A stretch of 64,000 bases of DNA. It comes from Phytobacter palmae. GTDB lineage: Bacteria; Pseudomonadota; Gammaproteobacteria; Enterobacterales; Enterobacteriaceae. The notes beneath the pieces were generated by a model that searched no databases, was not told the origin of the DNA, and saw nothing but the letters and a program-made list of their open reading frames with translations. The position numbers and the translations under genes are program-made. The stretch spans positions 1-64,000 of the forward strand of contig FONB01000019.1 in the NCBI GenBank assembly GCA_900112785.1. The letters run 5' to 3'. Of the stretch, positions 1 to 7,183 are shown piece after piece. The first letter of the stretch is position 1; the number at the start of each line of letters is the position of its first letter.

Positions 1-95
1 CGGCGCCACAGTCACCTCGGCGGCGTCAGTCCGGAGGCCTTCGAGCAGGCCTCATCGTGAGGACAGAATTTGTCTACAGGCGTGGGGTCAGTCCA
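1..95 (+). mobile_element. 3' end of an IS3-family element (OrfB C-terminus plus right inverted repeat)
   Basis: Frame 1 reads RRHSHLGGVSPEAFEQASS followed by TGA at 58-60. This is the characteristic end of the DDE transposase OrfB in one IS3 subgroup. The next 35 bases end in GTCAGTCCA, as expected for the right terminal inverted repeat, with the outer edge near 95. The rest of the element lies upstream of the window, so its integrity cannot be judged. A related but decayed copy of the same 3' end lies at 21385-21556 on the other strand. Confidence 0.75.
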
Positions 96-120
96 CAATA
101 CCTGATTCGACTTTATCCAG

Positions 121-249
121 CTACATGATCTTATGGTCACGGCCAAACATCGCAGCAGAAGCAGCCTTGCAAACCTGACCTACAGTGACTTCAGAAGCCT
201 GTACCGGCGCAGTAAACACCAGCGGAAAAAGAAGTAAGAGTTTCTTCAT
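121..249 (-). pseudogene. truncated small secreted protein
   Basis: A 42-residue frame starting MKKLLLLFPL has a clear signal peptide with likely cleavage after VQA, then SEVTVGQVCKAASAAMFGRDH and a stop. The mature part resembles the start of a family of small exported enterobacterial proteins that begin with an 'ICKA..A..GRD' motif, but it ends abruptly about 20 bases from the IS3 end. It was probably cut by the insertion. Function is unknown, and it could instead be an intact very short exported peptide. The family resemblance is from memory. Confidence 0.4.
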
Positions 250-395
250 ACGGATCAATCCATTTTGTTTACTTTCAGGGATAACGCTAAATGTATATTT
301 TGGCAATCTAAAGCGTTTCTTGACGCTAATTTAGCGTTGCGATGACAGGACTGATTAACTTAGTCCCTAGCGTAATCTCAAGCTCGGCCTGACTG

Positions 396-821
396 TCAGC
401 TTGGCTCCTGCTGTGCTTTCTCAGCGTGGTAAGCAAACAAAATATCAGGCATGAGACCAGCTTTCTCTATGGTTGTCAGCACGGACTGAGTAGATACTTC
501 AGCGATAACCTTCATTGCCTCATCACGGATTTCAACATACGCAGGGTTATCTCTGGGCACAAATGGCTCAAGGAGATGGCCAATCGTTTTACCGTTAACA
601 GAGAGGCTGAATGTGCCAGCGGCATGATCCACATTTCAGATATAAATGAGAGGACCTAGCCCAATATTCTCACAATCATCTTCGTTACGGATCCCCGGAA
701 GATAGACGGGCATAGACAGCTTTTCATCACTCAGCGTCAGTGCAATAAACTGTTTTGCCGTGATTGAACAACCTTGCCCGGGCTCAGTTTCAGGTCTTTT
801 CTTTCTAAAGAATCCGAACAT
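396..821 (-). pseudogene. hypothetical protein interrupted by an in-frame TGA
   Basis: The gene starts MFGFFRKKRPETEPG at 821, with AAGGAAA in ribosome-binding position. It runs 61 codons to TGA at 636-638 and then stays open in the same frame to 396, ending AYHAEKAQQEPS. Without the TGA it would be a continuous protein of about 142 residues with no signal peptide or membrane segment. A TGG-to-TGA change is the simplest explanation. A GTG at 632 could restart the second half, but I see no strong ribosome-binding site for it. I do not recognise the family. Confidence 0.55.
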
Positions 822-935
822 GCATTTTCCTTGTTAGTGGTGAATCAGAAAGATAATTAGCAATCCTACAGTACTAAGTGATCAGGTCAATGGAATGACC
901 CGTTCCCCGTTGAACCATACAGGTTGTTGTTAGCC

Positions 936-1042
936 ACTTCTGCACCTGGACACAGAAGAAACTCATGCTCAGCAAGGTCCGTAGCGAGCGAGGGGCGGAC
1001 TTTGCTAATACTATTCTGTACGAATCAACAGGGATCAGGTCA
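936..1042. repeat. dispersed two-hairpin repeat, copy 1 with 3' extension
   Basis: The second hairpin lies at 977-1000: GTCCG and CGGAC arms around TAGCGAGCGAGGGG. The first hairpin (about 936-960) is badly decayed. Downstream, 1001-1042 matches the 3' extension found in the copies at 2776 and 14386 (core GAATCAACRGGGA). It sits between the TGA-interrupted gene and the GIY-YIG gene. Confidence 0.6.
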
Positions 1043-1062
1043 GCGTACTTTTATAGGCTTTA

Positions 1063-1896
1063 TTAGTTTCGGTTATGGCCAAACTCCCGCGAGAGTAGTA
1101 TTTGTTTCCAGTGAGTTTCGCGGCGGTCAATTTCACGTTCTTCGGCATTAAGATCCATGACTTCGAGGATCGCGAAAGTGATATTCTGCAGTCGATTTTC
1201 ATCGCCTGTGCCGAAAGCTTCCTTAAGCCCTACATTGCCGCCATGCCCGGAGCCAAAATAATATTCCCATCGGCCCCATATCCCCTCGATTCCATCGGCT
1301 TTTCCAACGTAGAGTTTTCCGCCATCCCGATCGGTTAATACATAGATGCCTTTAACCACGGACAGTGCGGTGCGCCAGGATTGCAGATTAAGTCTGAGGA
1401 TCGCACCGATGCTGTTCCGGTCCAGCACGATGTTGCGGTAGCCTGGAAACTCGCCGAAGGTCAGACGTACCGGGGTAATGGAGCTGATAACCAGTTCGCT
1501 CTGAATACTTTCACCGAGGCGAATGAAGTTGCGGGCTGTATTTTTAAAGCTGATATACATCCTTCCTGCGTATTCTTCAGTCTCAGGAATTTTCTGAAGG
1601 TGGTACTGATAATACAGTTCCTCACGATCAGCATAGGCTTTCTTTCCTGCGTTGCCTGTCTGCTGAAATGCTCCCGCAAATAGCCAAGTTTCAGTCCCCG
1701 GGATCCTGATCAGTGAAACGACATATCTGCGGCTAAACTCCAACCGCTTCTGCCAGCACTGCCAGTCGTCGAAAGTCCCTCCACGGAATTTAACCAGCGG
1801 ATCCTCTTTATAATCATTCATTTGCGCAAGGTGGACTTTGGTGGCTTCAGGTGTCAGATCAGGGAACTTCATCTTCAGATAATCAAAAAGCTTCAA
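1063..1896 (-). CDS. GIY-YIG family nuclease-like protein
   Basis: This 277-residue protein carries a C-terminal GIY-YIG nuclease domain. GIY is at residues 183-185 and YVG (for YIG) at 196-198 within GIYVLTDRDGGKLYVGKA. A conserved Arg-rich stretch (GIWGRWEYYF) and a later Glu/Lys region (ETHWKQ, residues 260-265) supply the usual catalytic Glu. The N-terminal 175 residues are a separate domain with several aromatic residues that I cannot name. The start is a TTG at 1894-1896, chosen because GGAGAGG lies 2-8 bases before it and no in-frame ATG is as well placed. Such stand-alone proteins are often accessory or defence-linked, but nothing here proves a role. Confidence 0.8.
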   Translation of the reverse strand: MKLFDYLKMKFPDLTPEATKVHLAQMNDYKEDPLVKFRGGTFDDWQCWQKRLEFSRRYVVSLIRIPGTETWLFAGAFQQTGNAGKKAYADREELYYQYHLQKIPETEEYAGRMYISFKNTARNFIRLGESIQSELVISSITPVRLTFGEFPGYRNIVLDRNSIGAILRLNLQSWRTALSVVKGIYVLTDRDGGKLYVGKADGIEGIWGRWEYYFGSGHGGNVGLKEAFGTGDENRLQNITFAILEVMDLNAEEREIDRRETHWKQILLSREFGHNRN

Positions 1897-2213
1897 TTCC
1901 TCTCCTTAATAATCAGCTGAGTCTGTTAACTCTTTGCCGTGACTCCACGTTATACGCCAGCATTCTACTAAGCTGTTGCCTATAAATTAACACGATTAAA
2001 TATCAGCATCGTTCTCTTGCGGCAGGTAACTTACTGACGGCTAAATAAGATACCCTCTTACATTGCAAGCTTTAGGTATCATTGCTAATGACGGCCTACT
2101 TTGAGCGATGAGCCGACATCGTGACTCGAATAGGATTCCTGCTAAGATAACCCATTGATGAAAAAGCCTTGAATTGCCAGAAGCCGGCAAGACCATAATA
2201 TAAGGGAGGCGTA

Positions 2214-2474
2214 ATGTTTACACCGGAGTTTATAAATGAAGAACGCGGCGAGTTTCTCCTTGTGGCCAACCACGGTCTGGCTTCCCCGGAATCGATAAAA
2301 CTCAGTATTGCATACAATATAGCCAGAATATGCTGGGGACTATCGCAACTTCCACCGCACATTCAAACCTGCCGGGTCGTCTATGACATCAGAGGGCAGT
2401 CCATCTCTGTCCAGGTTCAGGACCAGGTCAGGCAAGCGCTTGAGCAGGTAGCCATTGTGGAGTTTAAAAACTGA
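2214..2474 (+). CDS. hypothetical protein, first gene of a coupled pair
   Basis: This is an 86-residue soluble protein with a strong GGGAGG ribosome-binding site seven bases before the ATG. Its stop overlaps the next start (TGATG), so the two genes are translationally coupled. Sequence features are an acidic N-terminus, a short Cys-containing helix (IARICWGLSQ) and a C-terminal segment RVVYDIRGQSISVQVQ. That segment reminds me of the C-termini of some polymorphic or CDI toxins (a V.DIRGQ.IS core), but this is from memory and weak. If right, the pair could be a toxin-tip remnant with an immunity gene. Neighbouring repeats and IS debris fit horizontal acquisition. Function is otherwise unknown. 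Confidence 0.55.
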   Translation: MFTPEFINEERGEFLLVANHGLASPESIKLSIAYNIARICWGLSQLPPHIQTCRVVYDIRGQSISVQVQDQVRQALEQVAIVEFKN

Positions 2475-2710
2475 TGGGACTTCAGTTAATTATCAAAGCA
2501 GAACGTAACAAGATAGAAAAAGCATTGGGATCGCTGACATCAGAATGTGAAATATTTCCGGTCGCTGAAGGCCTTTTCGGTGTTTCCATTTCAGAGCGAA
2601 GTCTCTCATCCGCGGGCGAAGCTGCCGTTCAAAAAAAGCTTGAACCACTCACTCGTTTTGACCTGTGGCAGGGAGCCTGGCAAGAACCCAAGCGACGTTG
2701 GCTTTGGTGA
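2474..2710 (+). CDS. hypothetical protein, second gene of a coupled pair
   Basis: A 78-residue soluble protein whose ATG overlaps the stop of the preceding gene, implying co-expression. It begins MGLQLIIKAERNKIEK, is of mixed charge and ends in a Trp-rich tail (LWQGAWQEPKRRWLW). No signal peptide or membrane segment is visible and I recognise no family. By position it could be the antidote or immunity partner of the upstream protein. That is inference from the coupled two-gene layout only. Confidence 0.5.
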   Translation: MGLQLIIKAERNKIEKALGSLTSECEIFPVAEGLFGVSISERSLSSAGEAAVQKKLEPLTRFDLWQGAWQEPKRRWLW

Positions 2711-2775
2711 GTTTCAGCGCTATCGCCTGTCTTGATTATCAAAGCGGTTTAAGGCTATCAATATTAAGATATGAA

Positions 2776-2884
2776 GGTCCGTTTATGGCACAAAGCGGAC
2801 CAGGTAACTGAGCTAAAGGTCTGCTCTGAGCGAACAGAGGGCATTGCTAACAGCATTCCGTGTGAATCAACGAGGAGCTGGTCA
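2776..2884. repeat. dispersed two-hairpin repeat, copy 2 with 3' extension
   Basis: Hairpin A is at 2777-2800 (GTCCGTTT, TGGCAC, AAAGCGGAC). Hairpin B is at 2819-2842 (TCTGAGCGAAC core). They are joined by CAGGTAACTGAGCTAAAGG, which recurs exactly in the copy at 4564. The tail to 2884 (AACAGCATTCCGTGTGAATC) recurs at 14455. It lies between the coupled hypothetical pair and the muramidase gene. Confidence 0.75.
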
Positions 2885-3093
2885 TCAGTGCACTCGAGAT
2901 GTGCTGGAAGTCGGGCATTAAAGAGGCGATGCTGACAATTCGCAAAAATTGTATCTGTCTTAGCCATCCGTTTAGACCGTTGTAAAACTTTTACGGCATT
3001 TTTCGTTACAGTTTTCTCCAGTGACGCCCACACTTTTTAAAATGCATAATAGTAAAAAAATTTGTTGACGCATCAAGGGATAGGGGAGCGTTT

Positions 3094-4017
3094 ATGAGTA
3101 GTAGAAAAAGCTACAGACCGCATATTATGCGGATAGATTCCACTCTGGGGGAGTGTGGCAACAACAAGCCAGAAGAAGTTTTGTGGTTTCAGCAAACACT
3201 CAGTGAGTCAGGTTATCAAGAATTAACCGGACGAGACGTTAAGATTACAGGCAAGTGCGACAGGGATACGATTGAAGGTATTCGCTGGTTTCAGAATATG
3301 CTCTCTATGAAGCCTACCGGAATGATTCATCCTGGAGATATCTGGCTTCAGGAAGCTATAAATAATGTTGTTTTACAGCCATGGCGTAAGACTGTCGGGG
3401 CGGCACAGCTAAAGGTGCCTGAAGGCCAGGTTACCTTTGATGCTGAAGGGAATGATTATATATTCCCGGATTATGCTCCCAAGAGGGCACCCAAAAGACC
3501 TGACTATTTCTCCCGAATACTGCACTGGCCTGGCGATGTATCAGGCGTCACACTGGGTCGCGGTTACGACATGAAGATGCGAACTGCCGGAGAGATTTTT
3601 TCAACTCTGCGAAGTCTTGGTATAGAAGAATATCGCGCAGTGATTGCATCAAACGCAGCATATCTTAGTGGAAGACAGGCAAAGGTTTTTGTCGATACCA
3701 CATGGCAGCTATTTGGTGAGATAAGCTATGTGCAACAGATTGAATTATTCAAACGTTCTTATTTAGAGAAAAAGAATTACGCCAAACCTTTTTATGAAAA
3801 AACAGCAGCAAAAAAAACGAACGCACCCTCATGGGATCAACTCGACCAGAAAATAAAAGATGTCGTTGTCGATATCTTTTACCAGGGCATAAGACATCCA
3901 GCAAGCTTAATCGAGGCTGCAATTGCTGGCAGAACAGCGCTTATTAACTTCATCCGGGAAGATTCATCACTTATGCGTTATGAGTCTACAAGACACAGAA
4001 TCAGGTATTTACAATGA
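3094..4017 (+). CDS. peptidoglycan-binding/pesticin-like muramidase, probable antibacterial effector
   Basis: A 307-residue protein without a signal peptide. Residues 25-90 look like a peptidoglycan-binding helical bundle (EEVLWFQQTL...IEGIRWFQNML). Residues 138-307 resemble the lysozyme-like domain of pesticin and T4-type muramidases, with the hallmark SGVTLGRGYDM at 150-160. It would cut the glycan backbone of peptidoglycan. Lack of a Sec signal plus an adjacent periplasmic immunity candidate fit an effector delivered to rivals, for example by type VI secretion, although no secretion gene lies in this window. The catalytic Glu of pesticin has no obvious counterpart just upstream of the GRGYDM motif. 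The gene ends by ATGA overlap with the next. A GGGGAG ribosome-binding site supports the start. Confidence 0.75.
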   Translation: MSSRKSYRPHIMRIDSTLGECGNNKPEEVLWFQQTLSESGYQELTGRDVKITGKCDRDTIEGIRWFQNMLSMKPTGMIHPGDIWLQEAINNVVLQPWRKTVGAAQLKVPEGQVTFDAEGNDYIFPDYAPKRAPKRPDYFSRILHWPGDVSGVTLGRGYDMKMRTAGEIFSTLRSLGIEEYRAVIASNAAYLSGRQAKVFVDTTWQLFGEISYVQQIELFKRSYLEKKNYAKPFYEKTAAKKTNAPSWDQLDQKIKDVVVDIFYQGIRHPASLIEAAIAGRTALINFIREDSSLMRYESTRHRIRYLQ

Positions 4018-4472
4018 AGAAAATAATATTAGCGATTACTTTTTTGGCTATAGCTCCGTCAGCCTTCAGTGCTGAAAAAGCAGATATTATCGCCGGGTCA
4101 GAAACTGATACTTGTTGGCATAATAATGCTGACCGTGGAAAAGCTTCTGAATGCTTACACGCTCTTAGTGACAAAAGCAATCAAAGCATGGATGAGTTAA
4201 TTGCCAACACAGTCGCGCAAATAAAGGAGAACAATACTGGGCCCGTATATAAAAGTAAGGATCCTCAACTGACCATTGGTGATGTCTTCAGTAAACTTTT
4301 CCTGGAATCGCAAAATTCATGGAAAGAGTATCGCAAGAACTTCTGTTTAGGCGTTGGGTCGCAAATCGGTGAGGACACCTATGATTACTGGCCCTATATT
4401 TATCAGTGCCAAATCAATCTTAATAAGCGGCATACTGAAGAGATAAAAATGCTTCATGCCGATGAAGAGTGA
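4014..4472 (+). CDS. LprI-like periplasmic protein, probable immunity to the upstream muramidase
   Basis: A 152-residue exported protein. MKKIILAITFLAIAPSAFSA is a typical signal peptide cleaved after SAFSA. The mature part has four well-spaced cysteines (TDTCWHN, ASECLH, KNFCLG, IYQCQ), a helical layout and SWKEYRKNFC, as in the LprI/DUF1311 family of lysozyme inhibitors. Its ATG overlaps the muramidase stop (ATGA), the usual arrangement for an effector and its immunity protein. Its expected job is to bind and block the muramidase in the periplasm. The family call is from motif pattern and context; the pairing is inference but strongly suggested by the overlap. Confidence 0.75.
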   Translation: MKKIILAITFLAIAPSAFSAEKADIIAGSETDTCWHNNADRGKASECLHALSDKSNQSMDELIANTVAQIKENNTGPVYKSKDPQLTIGDVFSKLFLESQNSWKEYRKNFCLGVGSQIGEDTYDYWPYIYQCQINLNKRHTEEIKMLHADEE

Positions 4473-4484
4473 GTGAGATTAGTT

Positions 4485-4517
4485 GCCTGCTGACTGATTT
4501 TTTGTCGTTCAGCAGGC
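4485..4517 (+). terminator. hairpin after the muramidase/immunity pair
   Basis: GCCTGCTGA at 4485-4493 pairs perfectly with TCAGCAGGC at 4509-4517 across a 15-base loop, 12 bases after the immunity gene stop. There is no strong T-run after the stem, so it may be a weak terminator or an RNA-stability hairpin. Confidence 0.45.
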
Positions 4518-4563
4518 TTAATTGACCTGCTCCCTATAAATTAACATATCTCAATGCAATCAA

Positions 4564-4638
4564 TGTCCGCTACTGGCACGCAGCGGGCCAGGTAACTGAG
4601 CTAAAGGTCCGCTGTGAGCGAAGATCGGACGTTCAATC
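4564..4638. repeat. dispersed two-hairpin repeat, copy 3
   Basis: Hairpin A is at 4565-4588 (GTCCGCTACTGGCAC then GCAGCGGGC). The identical 19-base joiner seen in copy 2 follows, then hairpin B at 4607-4630 (GTCCGCT, GTGAGCGAAG, ATCGGAC). The tail GTTCAATCTCC is shared with the copy at 18975. It separates the toxin/immunity pair from the LysR/amidohydrolase module. Confidence 0.8.
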
Positions 4639-4694
4639 TCCCGACACTTCGGCTAAATAGCTTTCTTCCCCGAAGCAGGCTGAATATATGCTTG

Positions 4695-5627
4695 TCATCG
4701 CTGTGCTCTGGGTTGGATCTCTTCAAAATCGTCACTGATTTCAGTGCAAAAATTCAGAAAGGCCTCGACAGCTGCTGGTGCCAGACGACGCGATGGGCGG
4801 GCAACGTACAGCGGATAGGTTTCATCCGGCCATTCCGGAAACAGTTCTGTGAGCTTCCCGTCTGCTATCAGGTGCGCGACACTCAGTGACAACACCTGCG
4901 CAATACCGGTGCCGCTCACGCAGGCCTGCACCATAAGATCGACATCAGTGGTGATCAGATGCCCCTGTGTCTCTACAGACAGCCATTCCCGACCGCGCCG
5001 AAATTCCCAACTGAACGGTTTACCGCTGCGCGGATCAATATATTGAATGCATTCATGCCCGGTAAGATCCTGGGGATGCTGTGGTCTTCCGTGCTGTGCC
5101 AGATAAGCCGGCGCGGCTACCGTCAGCACGCGCGTATTCAGCAGCAGCTTTGATGTGATGGTAGAGGGAGGTTGCGGCCCAAAGCGCACTGCGACATCGA
5201 TCCCCTCCGTCACCAGATCGCCGACATCGGGTTGCTGCACCACCGTCAGTTTCAGATCCGGATGACGCTGGCGCAACAGCGGCAATTTGGGTGCCAGAAT
5301 GTAACGAGCGAAGATGGGATTCACGCTAACGCGCAATGCACCACGCACCGCCACGGCAGCACCAGAAACATAGCTTGCCGCTACCTCAATGCCTTCCAGA
5401 TGCGGCGCAGCGCGCTCATATAAAGCCCTGCCTTCGCTGGTGAGGTTCAGGGTGCGCGTGGTGCGGTTCAGCAGGCGTACACCGAGCCGTGCTTCAAGCC
5501 GATCAATAGATCGGCTTACGCCGGAAGCTGAAAGTCCCAGTATCTCGCCAGCGCGGCTGAAACTACCAGCCTCGACGACAGCTGCCAACACACTTAGCCC
5601 CGAGAGAAGTCGTCCGTCAAAACTCAT
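4695..5627 (-). CDS. LysR-family transcriptional regulator, divergent from amidohydrolase operon
   Basis: A 310-residue LysR-type regulator. The N-terminal winged helix-turn-helix (SFSRAGEILGLSASGVSRSIDRLEARLG) is followed by NRTTRTLNLTSEG and a periplasmic-binding-protein-like effector domain. The start at 5627 (MSFDGRLL) is preferred to the upstream Met at 5696, because the extra 23 residues are unlike the family and the operator-like inverted repeat at 5634-5689 would fall inside the gene. It is divergent from the amidohydrolase/MFS/SDR genes and probably controls them and itself. The effector is unknown but plausibly the amidohydrolase substrate. Confidence 0.88.
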   Translation of the reverse strand: MSFDGRLLSGLSVLAAVVEAGSFSRAGEILGLSASGVSRSIDRLEARLGVRLLNRTTRTLNLTSEGRALYERAAPHLEGIEVAASYVSGAAVAVRGALRVSVNPIFARYILAPKLPLLRQRHPDLKLTVVQQPDVGDLVTEGIDVAVRFGPQPPSTITSKLLLNTRVLTVAAPAYLAQHGRPQHPQDLTGHECIQYIDPRSGKPFSWEFRRGREWLSVETQGHLITTDVDLMVQACVSGTGIAQVLSLSVAHLIADGKLTELFPEWPDETYPLYVARPSRRLAPAAVEAFLNFCTEISDDFEEIQPRAQR

Positions 5628-5633
5628 AAGCAC

Positions 5634-5689
5634 CCATCTTTGATTTTTAGCAAATATAATTTGAATAAAACTACCTTTATCAAAGATGG
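5634..5689. promoter_or_regulatory. inverted-repeat operator in the LysR/amidohydrolase divergent promoter
   Basis: CCATCTTTGAT at 5634-5644 and its exact reverse complement ATCAAAGATGG at 5679-5689 flank an AT-rich 34-base spacer. The left arm begins six bases upstream of the LysR start codon. Placement and symmetry fit LysR binding, with autorepression and activation of the divergent operon. The assignment to this regulator is inferred from position. Confidence 0.5.
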
Positions 5690-5794
5690 TGCGCAACCTA
5701 TTGTGTCGTCCACATCGTTGCGACTCGCAGTTTACCTGGTTCAGGCCGGGTAATTCCGTAACGAACGGCCCCCCTTAATTCTGAGGAATACGAC

Positions 5795-7117
5795 ATGACA
5801 ACAAAGCGCACTCTTTTCAAAGGCGGCATCATCCTTACGCTGGATGCCAATGTTCCTAATCTTGACGTCGGCGATGTCCTTGTCGAGGACGATCGGATCG
5901 CGGCTGTTGGTCCGGCTCTGCAGGCGGAAGACGCTGAGGTGATTGATGCCACTCATCATATTGTTATGCCAGGACTGATTGATGCTCATCATCACATGTG
6001 GCTGGGTGTAATGCGTCGCATGATGCCAGATGTGGACGATCTGTTTGCTTACATTGATGTTGTCGCTGAAAAACTGGGTGCCCACTATCGGCCGCTGGAC
6101 ATGTATCTGAGTACCAGACTGACCGCGGCCGCCTGCCTGGACGCGGGTATCACTACCGTTATTGATGCCTGCCACAATGCGCGCAGCCCGGCTCACACTG
6201 ATGCCGCGCTGGGTGCCCTGCAGGAGAGCGGTATTCGCGCATTACACATGGTGGGTGCGGCGATGGACAAGCAAGCCTCAGCCGCGCATCTGCCGGGCGA
6301 TCTGCCGCGGCTGGCGCAGCGCTGGAATACCCCGGAAAGCCTGGTACACGTGGGTCTGTTCGGGCAACTTAATCTGGACTGGTGGCAGGTCGCGCGTGAT
6401 CTCGACATGCGGATTCTGACGGAGTTCATCGGCGATCTGGTGAAGCTCGGCCCGGAATTTGCCAAACCGGGCGTGCTGGGTACGCACAATATATTTAACC
6501 ACTGTTCCCGGGTTCCGCATGAGACATGGCAGCTACTGGCCGAAGCAGGCGTTAACGTCACCGTTAATCCGCGTTCAGATGCGCTGTTTGGCTTCGACGA
6601 TGAGAGCTTCGCCTATCAGCAGGCCGTTAATTATGGTCTGACGCCAGCGCTGGGCATTGATCTGGATACCGCGTTTGGCAGCGATATGTTCGGAGAAATG
6701 CATGCGCTGTTTGGACAACAGCGCTCAGCGATGCGCTACCGGCGCTTCCGTGGCGAAGAGAGTGTACCAGCACCTATTACGGTCGCAGCGGTACTGAAGG
6801 CGGCAACCGTCAATGGCGCACGTGCGGCCGGACTGGAGGACCAGATTGGCACCCTTACGCTAGGTAAGCAGGCTGACATCATCATGGTACGCACCAGCGG
6901 CGTCGCCGTCTTCCCGGTCACGAATGTAACCGGAACGGTGGTGCAGGCGATTGAACGCGCGGATGTGGACACGGTAATGGTGGCGGGGCAGTTACGTAAG
7001 CGCGCGGGCCAGTTGATTGACGTGGATCTGGCCGCACTGGAGGCGGATACCACAGCGTCCCGTGATTACCTGCTCAAAGCCAGCGGCTGGCACGTCGATC
7101 GCTTCACCGCAGCCTGA
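5795..7117 (+). CDS. amidohydrolase-family deaminase/chlorohydrolase-like protein
   Basis: A 440-residue metal-dependent hydrolase of the TrzA/AtzA/8-oxoguanine-deaminase branch. The N-terminal beta segment (LFKGGIILTLD) and MPGLIDAHHHMW with the metal-binding HxH (H65, H67) are typical. Later come a His in NIFNHCSRVP and an Asp in LGIDLDTAFGSDMF, then the closing GTLTLGKQADIIMV. The HxxE-type motif of cytosine deaminases is not obvious. Substrate is unknown, but this branch acts on cyclic amides, aminopurines or aminotriazines. GAGGA precedes the ATG. It heads a three-gene operon with an MFS transporter and an SDR, divergent from the LysR gene. Confidence 0.85.
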   Translation: MTTKRTLFKGGIILTLDANVPNLDVGDVLVEDDRIAAVGPALQAEDAEVIDATHHIVMPGLIDAHHHMWLGVMRRMMPDVDDLFAYIDVVAEKLGAHYRPLDMYLSTRLTAAACLDAGITTVIDACHNARSPAHTDAALGALQESGIRALHMVGAAMDKQASAAHLPGDLPRLAQRWNTPESLVHVGLFGQLNLDWWQVARDLDMRILTEFIGDLVKLGPEFAKPGVLGTHNIFNHCSRVPHETWQLLAEAGVNVTVNPRSDALFGFDDESFAYQQAVNYGLTPALGIDLDTAFGSDMFGEMHALFGQQRSAMRYRRFRGEESVPAPITVAAVLKAATVNGARAAGLEDQIGTLTLGKQADIIMVRTSGVAVFPVTNVTGTVVQAIERADVDTVMVAGQLRKRAGQLIDVDLAALEADTTASRDYLLKASGWHVDRFTAA

Positions 7118-7183
7118 TGACAGAGCGGCCCGTCGCAGCGGGCCGTATCACACTTTTACGCCTTTCTCGCACAGGAGATTTCC

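Noticed and set aside
924-1151. Plus-strand frame of 75 codons
   Set aside because: It spans repeat copy 1 and the 3' end of the GIY-YIG gene on the other strand.
2764-3033. Minus-strand frame of 89 codons
   Set aside because: It runs through repeat copy 2 and has no family resemblance; its sequence is explained by the repeat and its extension.
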